Shown here: piece by piece, positions 1-12,100 of the stretch
How the letters are laid out: each line of letters starts with the position of its first letter
How positions within the stretch are numbered: the stretch's first letter is position 1
NCBI RefSeq assembly: GCF_907164915.1
Contig: NC_061862.1
Location: 79,821,718 to 79,885,717 of the forward strand
Direction: 5' to 3'
From: Impatiens glandulifera
Lineage: Eukaryota > Streptophyta > Magnoliopsida > Ericales > Balsaminaceae
Length of the DNA: 64,000 nt
Made by a program: the position numbers and the translations under genes
Notes under the pieces: model-generated
What the model saw: the letters and a program-made list of their open reading frames with translations, nothing else
Told to the model about the DNA's origin: nothing
Database searches by the model: none

Positions 1-2290
1 CTCCCTCGTTAGTCAACAATTTCGACTGATTTAAAGCCTAAAATGATAACCCTACAATGATGATAATTTATCCTACAAGAATAGGGATAATTCATCCATA
101 TTCTAGCCAACTTGAGGAAAACAGCAAAATGAATTGCGTTTTGGCCGATTCAGCCCACTTGGAGACTCCACCGACTTAGGGATAGTATAAATACTTCTCT
201 TGAGTCATTTCGAAGACAAAAGATCCACTCCCCGCCTTCCAATTTTTAATTTTCAGAAATCCGCCATTAAAACTTCAAACTTTCGAATTTTTTGAAAACT
301 TTGGATAAGGCCTTGAAGCTTGGATCTTTGCTTCCCAACAACTTCTCTAAGGTTTAAGGAATGTTCTCTAATCATTAGTAATGATCCAATCACTCTCTAA
401 TTCATATTAATAGTTTGAATTTGAAATTTTTTTATTTGAAATTGCATAAGCTTGTATGTTTGTTGTTTATGGTGTCTTATGGTCGAATCTTGATATTAGG
501 ATCATTCAGAAACTATTTAGATAAGATAGAATTAATCAATCGGTCATAAAAACAAAAACTCAAATTTGTATTTTTAAAATCCAAAATCGGATTTGCTGTT
601 CTTGAGCTAATTCTATTGAATCACAACCTAGAAAATATCTCATCATGATTGTAATCATGTTGGACAACTATTTGGATAATGTTTGATCCATCTTGATCAT
701 GTTTGATCAAAATCAAAATTTTCAAAATAATTGAAAATTTTGAGTTCTTGATTAAGTCAAAATAAACAAAGAGTGTTCTTATTTTGATTCCAATTAAGTA
801 TATGTGATATAAGGAAGTTATTGGGTAGCTCCTTTACATTCCAAACAGTCTTAAAATCAAGAACTCAATTTTTGATCACAAATTGTTTTGAACAAATTGA
901 TCATCATCCAGGTCGATTGATATTTTGAGATGATGATCAACATGTTCCTATGAGCTTTGTGAAGCTACACAACCCCTTGGATCATAGAATCCAAGATAAA
1001 AAAAAATAAATTAAAAAAATGAACTTAGGTGTTCTTAAGGATGGTCGAATCTCTCGGTCCGGACCGAGAATTTCAACAGGACTAAGAGGTCGGATCGATG
1101 TTCTTAAGCTAGGATCGAAAGATCCGACCGAGAATTCTCATCTAGGATTGAGAGGTTTAACCTAGGACTTAGAAATCTGACCTTGGGACCGAGAATCCCA
1201 AACTTGGGACCAAGAGCTCCTGAACCTAGGACTGAGGGACTTAACCCAGAGTTAACCTAGGACAGTGATGTTTATACATCTCAATCGAGAAGCTTAGCCC
1301 TAAGCTAACCTAGGGCCGATGGGTTTATACATCTAAACTAGTAATCTCAGCCTAGGACCGAGAGTCTTTACCACTCAAATCGAGGGTCTCCGGACCCCGA
1401 TCGATAAAAACAAACCCAAGGCTTATGGTTCTGGTCCTAAGGCATGTTTGGTTCTACTTTTCAAAACTCAAACTTATTTTTGTAATTTTTGGACCCTAAA
1501 TTATTTTCTAAAAATTCCAAAATGTTAGAAAATAATTTCAAAATATTTTTGGGATGTTTCAAAAAAAAAAATGTTTTGACTAAGGTTTGTTTGGTGTTTA
1601 TTTTCTAAACCTTATCACCCTTAGAATGACTAATGTCCTTCATGTATAATCCTCCCTAGTTATCATAAAAAAATACTAACATTTAAATATTGTTGTTTCA
1701 ATATTTTAAATAACGCAAACTTAGAAGCATGACTAGGACCAGAAGAATAATCGGTTAAAACTCAAACGTTATACAACCGATTTTCAAAGCCAACTTTATA
1801 AGTAAAGACCGTTTTAAAAATAAGAACGAAGAACATAACGCGAAAGACTTTTCTCGAGTATCACCAAACTACGAACTAAAAGAACAATCTGATCAATACG
1901 TTTGTATGCCAACTTTTATTGATTTTTAAAAATCAATTGACGATTTTATTTTAAAATAAATAATATTTTAAAATAATTATGTTTAATTAATTTAAACTAA
2001 AATTTTTTCTAAAAAATTAAATTGTGATTTAATTATCAAAAATTCCCCGACTATTTAAAATTAAACCCAAAATTAATTATTTTTAATTAATTTCAAAAAA
2101 CGGTCAGAAATTAATCAAATCTTTTAAAAAAATATTTTATTTTAAAAGAAAATTTTTAACATGCTAAATCAAGATTAAAATTATCAACTCATATTAATAA
2201 AATATATAAGATAATTATATAAAAAATTAACTAAATACATAAATTATATAAAAAGTTAAACATATAAAACTAAAGGACCAAATTATAGTT
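1..2290. other. Gene-free region, LTR-retrotransposon-like
   Basis: No coding region is visible in either strand. The left part has a TATA box (TATAAATA, 186-193) followed by a transcript-leader-like stretch, and 1020-1430 carries many degenerate short units around CCTAGGACCGAGA. Such a promoter plus non-coding, AT-rich tail is typical of a long plant LTR or of untranslated retrotransposon sequence. I see no LTR ends, primer-binding site or polypurine tract, so the assignment is an inference from composition and layout. The last 300 bases before the gene at 2545 look like normal intergenic and 5' leader sequence. Confidence 0.35.
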
Positions 2291-2544
2291 TTACAACAAA
2301 TTTGAGTTTGAATAATAAGCCCTATGAAAATGGGCCTGACTCTTTTCCTTTTCCGTATTGTTATTTTTTTTGGTCAGATCCGTGTCGGTTTAGAGATTGA
2401 ACGACTAAGAAGAACCAATAGGACCGCCGCAAAAGTCTGCTTAATTCAATTCACCGGCCACCGGCTTTCATTGCTCATTCTCTATCTCTACGTTATCTCC
2501 CCGGCGAAGACGATTACTAACAACACTGAGATTCGGTAGTCGCT

Positions 2545-5218
2545 ATGGTTAATCACCAACTGAATCTTAACCAGAAGCGCCCGATGAATGAAGATGATGG
2601 CGATTCAAACAAACCTCCAGCGTAATCTCTCTTTCCCTGGCTCAACATATGTATATTTATACATAATAAATGTTAGCTTTCTATTGTATGGATGAATCCT
2701 GTAATGGGTTTCACTAAATTGTTGCTTCAATTGCATCTGTAATTGTTTTCACCAAACTTTATTTGCAGCTCCCATCTAGCTAAGATGTAATTAATTCCTA
2801 TATGTTTTCTGAATGCTTCCATTATAATGAAATTTGGCTATTTCATAGAATATCTCTAGCCAGTTTAATAAAAGAAAGACTGTATGTTGTTTCTCATTTA
2901 ACCTGTTATTGACAATATGATTCTTTGCTTGCTTAGTGCAAAGAGAGTGAGGTTTCCAAAGGGTAAGAAAGTGAAACCTGGGAATGATGTTGTGGATTTG
3001 CGGAAGAATAGTGAAAATGCCGGTCCACAGAATGAGGCTCATTTGGCTGCGAAAGAACGATCTAGGCAGAGGAATCAAATGACTACTGATCTCCTAATTG
3101 ATGAAGGCGATCAACTTCCTGACATATCTGCTGCAGAAGTGCGCTATGAGGTAGGTTTGTTACCTTTTGTTTTTCAAGTTTTGTTTTTCTGATATTGCAT
3201 ATTATCTGCTTCTGGCACTTGAACTGAAAACCCCTTTTTGCATATATTATAGTTCTAGTTCTTTTTTAAATATGTTGTTTGGAGTACCTAGGGGTTGGAT
3301 GTTGTTTCTTCCTGGAGATGTATCTATTTGCAAGTTGCCTCTTGTATGATTCTTTATTCAAGCAATTACTGCCTATCTATGCAAAAAGAAAAGAAAAAGG
3401 AGCTTTGCAGTTTCCAACCAAATTGCATTACAGTATCAACCAGATTTTGTTCTCTGGAGAAAGCTAGCACAAGCCCCCACTTCAATTTAGGGCATTCTTA
3501 GTGAAATCGAATATGAGACTTTTGTCCTCTTAACTACCCTATTGGGGGTTAAGTCCTGTCACAATTTTGGTTTCCTGTTTTTACTTTTCTTATTGCTTAT
3601 TTTTCTGTCTTGGATTATGATCTCTCTCTTTCAAGTTATCTGGTTTTATTTGTAACATGAGTGAGCAGATGACAATATTGGCTATTATTTTGCAGGTTGA
3701 TGACACATTTGTTGATGATGGAGTTCATATAGAGCCATTTAATCTTGAAAAGGAGAGGGAGGAAGGGTATTTTGATGAGCAAGGGAATTATGTTGAATAT
3801 GTAATAGAAAACGAAATAAAGGTACAATTGTTTTACTTTTTTGTTTTCAATACTCTTAACTGTTTTACCAGTTGTATTTTGTTTTATTTTTGAAATTGTT
3901 GCATTAACAGGATGCTTGGCTTGATAGCGTTGACATTAATCAAAATATCTATAAGAAGAGTTCTTCTACGATGACGGATGTTGAGGATGTGACGGAGCTT
4001 TCTTCTAGTGAAATTGGAAAGATGAAGAGGCGTATCGCAAATGTTCTTGAACCTGGAGAAACGGTAATCATGCATATCTTGAACAGTTGGTGTACATTTG
4101 ATGCAATACATTGTTTAGAGGTCTCCCTTTTTGTGGGCATGCAATGGTTGCAACAATATATTCCACATAACTGTACGTCTTCCTTGGACTTTTCTTTTGA
4201 AAATGGTCACGAAGTCTCAAACCCACGACTTTGTAAACTTCTTTGGACTCTACATTGATTTTTAACTCTTAGATGTTCTTCTTTTGCTATTAAATAGCAT
4301 GTCATTTACTTCCGAGTCGTTTAACATATAGGGATATATACTTTTGCAGGTTCTGAAAGCTCTGAGAAGGTTGAAAGGGAACTCACAAAACAAGAAGGAA
4401 AAAATGTCAGCTGAAACTAAAGTTATATTTGATCAACTAACTGAAGATGCGATGAAGTTGTTGGAGAATGGGGACTACGATGTCTATAATGAGAAGAGAG
4501 AAGTGTTTCAGAGAGAGGCAGAGGGATATGAATTGTTAGCAGTAGCAAGAAGAGAGGAAGGATCTTCAAATACTAATGCATCTGTTTCAGAAACTAAAGG
4601 GAATGATGACGATTTTGACATGTTTGGTGAAGATGATGAAAATGTCACCGCCAATGAATCCTCAACTGGGGATGGTGTAATTTCTGGTCAGCCTTCTCAA
4701 AGTAAGTACCGGTATTCACTCAAAACATATATATTATTATTCAGTATAGATTAGGCAATGTTTGATAACTCAAATTCTTTAATTTATATATTTTCATTTA
4801 ATTTTTAAGATTCAAACACATAATTTTCAGCATTACTTTGAAATTTCAGGCGGAGAATTGCAGAATGACTATGTGTATGACGAGTCATCTGGGTAAGTTT
4901 AATATTTGACTTAAAAACAAGTGTTCCTCTTTTGTAATGGTATAGTTGAGAGAATGACTAATAATGTGGTGTTTTTAATTTTCCCAGTTACTACTACAGC
5001 AGTTCATTGGGATACTATTATGATTCGTCTTCAGGGTTTTACTGCTCTGCTGCAACGGGGAAATGGTAAAATTATTTTGGCTTGCTGCATTTCCTGTTTT
5101 TTTCCGTTTTTAATTTACAAAAGAATCGATTGTCAGGTGCTCTTATAATGAGGAGACAGGTGCATATGATGAGATTCAAGAAGAAGCTGCTGCTGCTGCC
5201 AAACTTGATGATGTTTGA
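2545..5218 (+). CDS. CD2BP2/Lin1-like U5 snRNP protein with OCRE-like C-terminus
   Basis: Eight exons join in frame: 2545-2621, 2937-3150, 3696-3821, 3911-4063, 4350-4701, 4850-4892, 4988-5065 and 5137-5218, giving 374 residues. Every intron is GT-AG. The N-terminus has a basic stretch (KRVRFPKGKK) and the family signature DGVHIEPFNLEKEREEGYFD in exon 3. An acidic linker follows (exon 5), then a Tyr-rich C-terminus with YVYDESSGYYYSSS and YYYDSSSGFYC units, an OCRE-like aromatic repeat. Homologues (human CD2BP2, yeast Lin1) belong to the U5/tri-snRNP and act in pre-mRNA splicing in the nucleus. Plant members carry OCRE-like repeats at the C-terminus; a GYF domain is not obvious here. The start codon is chosen because the splice phase fits and the next in-frame Met lies inside the conserved part. 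The gene converges with PAA1 and no disruption is visible. Confidence 0.88.
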
Positions 5219-5944
5219 TCCTCGTTTTTTTTATAGTCTGTTTGTGGGATCTACTAACAGTGTCATTTATTAAATTTTGGTGTTAGTAAGAGTTAAACAT
5301 GCACAAAGGATGTCAGCCTTTTTAGGCAAGCAGGGGATCTCTCTAAATGTATTGCATTTTCCCTTTTTTTATGAAGAAGAAAAATTGAATAGATATGATG
5401 TATTTTACTTGTTAACTTATAGAAAGAGATGTTGAAAATTGTCACATAAATAGATTATTGAATATTAAATAATGAATTTTAATACTATTTTAACTTGTAT
5501 ATTAAATTATAATATGTTAATTATATATATATATATATATACTTCTTTCTTTTCTCTCTTTTTTTTCATTATATTTATAAAGATAAAAAATAAAAAATTT
5601 AGTATAATTTTATACATAATAATAATTTTATTAAATTTAAAAGAATAAAATAATCTTTTTAGTATTTTTTTATTTGCGTGTGATGTGTTTTAAAATAAAC
5701 TTTATATTTTCTCTTATTATTTTAAACATATTTATATATATATATATATATATATATAATAATAATAAGTAATTATAAATATTCGTCAAATGAAGTACTT
5801 CATATATTTAATATATTAAATTTAAGTAATACAAATTTATAATAGTAGCATATAATATAGAGTTAACTGGAATTCTTTAGTTAGCAAACATCATACTTAA
5901 AAAAAAAAAGAAAAGAAGGAAAGACATTGGAAAATAGAAAATTA

Positions 5945-5991
<47 letters not shown>

Positions 5992-6121
5992 CTTGTAATA
6001 ATCCAATGACAACAGTTTGGTCAAAATCAAATAGAATCAATTTCACTTTCTTAATTTATATTATTATAACCTTTGTAATTAATTAATATCTCCAAAGAAT
6101 GATTAATGATAATAATCGTAT
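5219..6121. repeat. Convergent intergenic spacer with (TA)n microsatellites
   Basis: The spacer between the two convergent host genes is AT-rich. It contains TA-dinucleotide tracts at about 5523-5541, 5732-5758 and 5948-5989. It must hold both 3' UTRs and polyadenylation signals, but I cannot place these exactly. No other gene is visible. Confidence 0.8.
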
Positions 6122-9100
6122 TTACCGACCTGTTTGTTGCTGAAATTTATCTTTAAGATCAACAAGATCTTGCGAGTTAGAATCGATCTGGATGTTCAGC
6201 AAGTCATCAATGGTGGCATTATTAATCTTATGATTTGAAGCAAATTTGAGTCTCAAAAGCAAAGAATTTGCCATCACGCCTATTGAGCTCAACCCCATTA
6301 GGGCTCCTGCAATTGATGGCGTCAACATTATTCCCGTCGTTGGAAGCAATGCTCCGGCAGCAATTGGGATTCCAACCTGTTCAACATCATCCATTTATAA
6401 ATACTTGCACCACCAATAAATTTTAAAAAAAAAATCCTATTTCTAAACAAACTTTTTTGGATCTGAATAAGTTTTTGAATATGATATATAGTCTGGAAGA
6501 AAAAATGTTTCCAAATAAGAATGGGAAATTGTTTCATGTTATTAGAGAATGAACAATTAATATCGTATTCTTATACAATTTACAATCTTCCACTTCGGCC
6601 TATATATTGTTGAACCTAGGTAAACAGTAATATATGACTTAAATATGTAGGAAAGAAAATTATGACTTACCAAGTTGTAGGTAAAAGCCCACCAGAGGTT
6701 TTGTCTTACCGTTCTCATCGTCAGTTTACTGAGTTCTAGAGCATCGACCACCTACATTAAAGTTATGCACGAGTCACACTTTCCAATTGTCTAATCAAAA
6801 TTTATGTTCATATGAAAGTGGAATTTATGATATAAGTGAACAACAATAGCCTGTTTGATCTTGGGTTATTTAACCCATTTATTTCATAACCTTTCCCCCC
6901 TCAAACAAATTCACTATAGAGAGCTAGTTTCTAACTTTTAAGGTCTTCATTCAGAAAACACTATTTCTTTAGAAACACAATTTCTCTTCAATTCAGATGG
7001 AATCACATTTTGGAAATAGAGGGTGTGAACTTGAATTTTGCCTGACTCTCAAATTAATAAAATTTATTGACGATTTCTCGTTCAGATTAGGATCCAGATT
7101 TTAGAAACAAGCGTTTCCAAGTAAGTCAGATTCCTTCTCCCATGCTTTCCTTAAATGTGGATTAAATAGACAAATAATTAAAGCCTAAAATCCATGGTAA
7201 TAAGAAATATAAGAACATCTTAAATGTGTGTTATAAAATTCATGGTTATTAATTAAATAAAATTAACCTGTAACTTCACCAATAGATCGTTTTTTTAGGA
7301 ACATCTAAGAAGATTTTTGGAAGAAAATTAACAAACCCACAAATTCTCAATATGTGTTTCATTTACCATCTAGAAAATAAGAATCTAAGAAGGTCCAAAC
7401 TGCTAACAATTATAGAGGAAGTGTAAAATTTTAAAAACCAGAATCAGGATTCCGAATAGAATAGAATAGAATTAGAGGCATGTACATACCTGAGACAGTT
7501 TATTGCCCATCAAAACAATAGAGGACACCTCACTAGCAGCTCCAACACCTCCACCCATAGCAACTCCGACATGTGAAGCAGCTAGAGCAGCAGCATCATT
7601 GATCCCATCTCCAATCATAGCCACAATGTTGCCGTCCTTCTGTAGCTCCCTTATGAATTTCTCCTTAGATGCTGGTTTTACTCCCCACATCACCTGGGCT
7701 CAGAAATATGTATAAATTATCACCAAAATGCCTTGAACCTATCTAACTGAAGCTTAACAAGGCAATGTGTATCAATCTTCTATTTGCATATGGTGGGGGA
7801 TGAGGGCAATCGAAACTCATATCAGACAATATGCAGGTTAAGAAGTTGTGAGCTGGAAGTATGTCAAATGTCAATTTAAGAAAAGCTTTTGAAGCAGAGG
7901 AAATTTTCTGGGTAGAAACAGATAACTGGCTGAATAATTAAATTCATCTTTCTATCAATTGAAGTCTATAGACCTTTACTACCATACAAATAGATGGCTG
8001 TAATCATCCAACACACAGGAGAATACCAAATGTTATCATGATTAGGAGAAATAACCTTATTGGAATATAAATATAGAGTTATCTGCAGGACTCTATCAGA
8101 TCGGTACAAAATCAGAACAGAACTGCACTTTTGACTTAACTAATGAAAAAAAAGAGAATATATTTTTTAATCAGAGCAGAAAATCTTTACCAGATGCAGC
8201 ATAACAGGCAACATTGAGACCACACTTAAGTTGACTGACTATTTCAACATTCAAACATAGTTTATTCCTTGACTCATTCTGCCCATCTCCTTTTATTTAA
8301 TTATTATTATCTGAGTTATAGATTAAGGCATTGCTCGATTGGTCCAAACTAAGGAAATGACACGTTTAAATTCTTACATGTTCTGTTGGAATACCAACAC
8401 TGGATGCAACATGCTCTGCAGTGCTCCGTTTGTCTCCTGATAGCATATACACACTAATTCCTTGCTTCTGCAGATTTTCTACAACAAATGTAGCATCTTC
8501 TCTTATCTGATCCTCAACATAAATAAGACCAGCTAAGACATCATCAATTCCCACATACACAACTGATTGATTATTATCCTCTTCCACTTTTTGAGTGATT
8601 CCATGTCTTTGAACCCATTCGAGTGTCCCAACAGATACCCTTTTATTTCCAATAGTTGCCACAGCTCCAGATCCAGGTTCTTCGAGAAATGTTCCTTCTT
8701 CCACCTTCACATTCTTACAGTTAGCAGCACGAGCAGCATCCAGAATTGCTTTTCCAATCGGATGAATTGTGTTTGCTTCAACTCCGGCAGCCAATGTCAG
8801 AACATCCATTTCGGGCCATCTAAAAGAAAATTCAATTCTGATCAATTACAAATGTATCTACATAGCTAAACTTAAAATGAAAACACTTGGAGAAATTTAG
8901 ATGGAAAATAATTCACAAGTATAAGAAGCCACAACCATTACATATGTAGCATTTCAACTTCATATGTATTCAAATTCACAGCATAACTTTATAGCTTTTG
9001 AATGATTTGCTCAACTATAAATAGTCGTGTTTTATGTTCTTATGCTTCCAGCAATGTTCTATGACAGTTTTCTTTAATTTTGATATGAGACTAAATTTAA

Positions 9101-12100
9101 TCATTAGCAAGCAAAGAATGGTGTTCACACCGAAAGTATCAACATTAAATTTCCTTGTTGGTATAATATATACATAAACTAGATTCCCAGCATATACCTA
9201 CATATCAGAGTAGATTAGAACGAGATCCAGAAACTACATATCAAAACAACTTACAATCAAGCAGTGCTATTATTAGACAATAGTGCTCTAAATCCAGCTA
9301 AATAGAGAACAAAAACTATGTTAAAAACTGTACCTTGAGTCTGTATCCTCTCCACATCCAAAAGTCACCAAATTTGTCACAACAGGTCTTCCAATTGTAA
9401 GCGTCCCTGTTTTGTCAAATACTACAGTGTCCACCATGGAAAATTTCTCTAAGATGTTTCCACCTCTCAAAAGCAAGCCCTTTTTGGCCCCTAAAGAAGT
9501 TCCAACCTGTAAATATATATAATCAATAAAAAATCCATGAAATCATATTTTCTATTTTGTACAAATAGCTAGTGCGTTGTTCATGGAGAATTTACCAGGA
9601 CAGCAGTTGGTGTTGCCAATCCAAGTGCACAGGGACAAGCCACCACCTGAAATTATAACATAGTTGGAGTAGACCCGTGGATAAAAGTAAAACACAATGT
9701 TAACAGACAATGGGATATAACACTTCAATCTTGCTACAACACCTTATTGATATTTAGTTAAAGAAAATAATGCCTATTTATAAGCTTACAAAGATAACAA
9801 TAATAATAAACATGATTTCCAACTAACTAGGTAATTAATGAATATATATGCCAACAAAATCCAAGCAAGCCAAGAAATCACACTTGAGTCTATGGACTAT
9901 TCGTTCATAGTTCATACCAGAACACTGCAAGATAACTGCAGTGCAAGAGAAATTGGACTTCCTTGTTGAAGAGCTACTGGCAGAATATTGGCACCAAAAA
10001 TGCTCCAGTATAGAAATGTAGCTGCAGAGAATGCCATTACTCCATAAGCAAAGTGTCCTGCCACCTACAAAACCAAGAGAACAGACAAATAAAAACACAA
10101 TTTAGAACAGTTTCTTTGCACAGCTTTCTTCCACTCAGTATAATTCAGATCGCACTGAAAGTACATGCAAAACAATAATGTTTCTTTGTAATTTGATTAT
10201 TGGAGTTGAGATTCAAATTGCTTGTCATTGGAAAAACCCTCTCCATGTTCTAATGTGCTTAGTGATTAGCAGTGGGAATAACTTGCTGTTACTTTTTAAG
10301 GGCCTAGACTCGGCTATAGATCATGATAATGACCTTGTCAGCCAACCGTTGGACAGGAGCTTCTCTGCTCTGAGCTTCTTCCACCAAACGAATAATGTCA
10401 CCAATGACAGTCTCACCTCCCGGCCTTCGCACTTCAACGGTAAGCACACCATTTAAGTTTATAGTTCCTGCAGCAACTTCAGCCTAGAAGGAAAACAAAA
10501 AACTACATGAGACAAAATTCAACAAAAATTAACATCCCCTAAGAAAGGGGAAATAACAAATTCCACCCCTCCCCTCCCCTTCCCTTCCCCAAAAGAAATT
10601 AGCAAGAATTCACACATAGAAAAGAGAAAAAAAAAGCAGAAATAGAGTAATGTCTCCTGTAGGGATATGCAAACAGAGAGAAAGCAAAATAATAATAAAA
10701 ATTATTCATGAAATTAACTCAACCATGCATAAGAGGGTCATAAATCATAATCAGATGAAAGTATTGGCATTACTGTACCGCCCTACCAATTAAAAAATAT
10801 ATAACTGAAATAGAGATAAATGTTGCCATTTACCCCAGGTAATTTTGTTACAGGGAGAGGTTCTCCTGTTAAACTTGACTCATCAACAGCACTTCTACCT
10901 GCTCTTACTATACCGTCAGCTGGAATCCGATCCTGAGAATTGAATAAGAAAAATTAGGGAAAATAAGGTTTGTCAATTGCAATTGAGACCCCAAGGTTCC
11001 AATGAAATAGTTAACTAAAACATGAATATTTTACTCATGGATATTATCAGGAGCAAGTTACCAACTCGTGCCCTTTCACTCTAAACTATAAGAAAAAACT
11101 CACCCAAAAGAAATGCTGGATTCTGTCTAAGACAAAGACAGGCATCAGTGTTATCGTAACGAGTAGAATAGAGATGAAAGTTGCCGAAATATACAAGACT
11201 GAGAGGAAGAGACTCATAGAAGAGTAGCTGATAGACTGAAAGGAGAATCCAGACTTTACACCATGCATTTAACAATGCGTAGTGACTGCACCTCCTCCTA
11301 TATACCCTGGCTCTAACAACAAAGCCAGGTCATCATCTAACAGAATTAGGAATTAGGGCCAACTGTGCAGAAGATTGTTATCACTTTTACAATAGAATAT
11401 ATCCACTACAAGTAAGTCTGTAGTAATAAGCTGTAATTCTAAATAACATGTGACAGTTACTCACTCCAGGTAGTATAACAATTTCATCTCCAAGTGAAAG
11501 ATTGTTACTAGGAACTTCGACTGTTGAGTTCAATTCTTCTATGCCATCTTTGACCACAAGACGAGCTTTAGATGGTAAGACAGTCAGAAGGCTTGTCATG
11601 TCACTGGCAGCTTTGATTTTAGCTCTTTGTTCAAGATTCCTTCCCAGTAAAACAAATGCTATCAGCATAATTGGCTCGTCAAAGAAAGCTTTCCAACCCT
11701 GCACAGGAACCAAGTCTTTTAGAAGATACACTATTGTACAAGTTAAGTCATCAAAAATCATCTCCAACTATTTATGAAACAAGGTTTTTCCTTAATTTCA
11801 GCACAATCATTGAACAATCACATCTTGCTCAGGTTGTTGATGGGTAGTTTACATGCCTCATTAATTCAGCGGCCTGTTTTTTGCTTAAGCTCTTTATATC
11901 AAATGTTTTTTTTTGAATGAAGGAGAACTAGCATGACACCCCACAGCCATGGCCTCCCGCTTAAACTCAAAGCGCTTCCATATGGAATCGAACCCGTGAC
12001 CTTTTGGTCTCTTAAGCCGACTCTTTTTTGCTTAAGCTCTTTATATCAAATGTTAGTTTTATTAAAACAAAGGTTATACATTGAATGCAAATTAGAGTGA

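Noticed and set aside
2324..2539. 71-codon open frame just upstream of the CD2BP2-like gene
   Set aside because: No recognisable domain, low-complexity hydrophobic content, and it overlaps the probable 5' leader of the gene.
11984..12021. tRNA-like B box in the PAA1 intron as a real tRNA gene
   Set aside because: No acceptor or anticodon stem can be formed; A-tail and 31-bp target duplication show a SINE.
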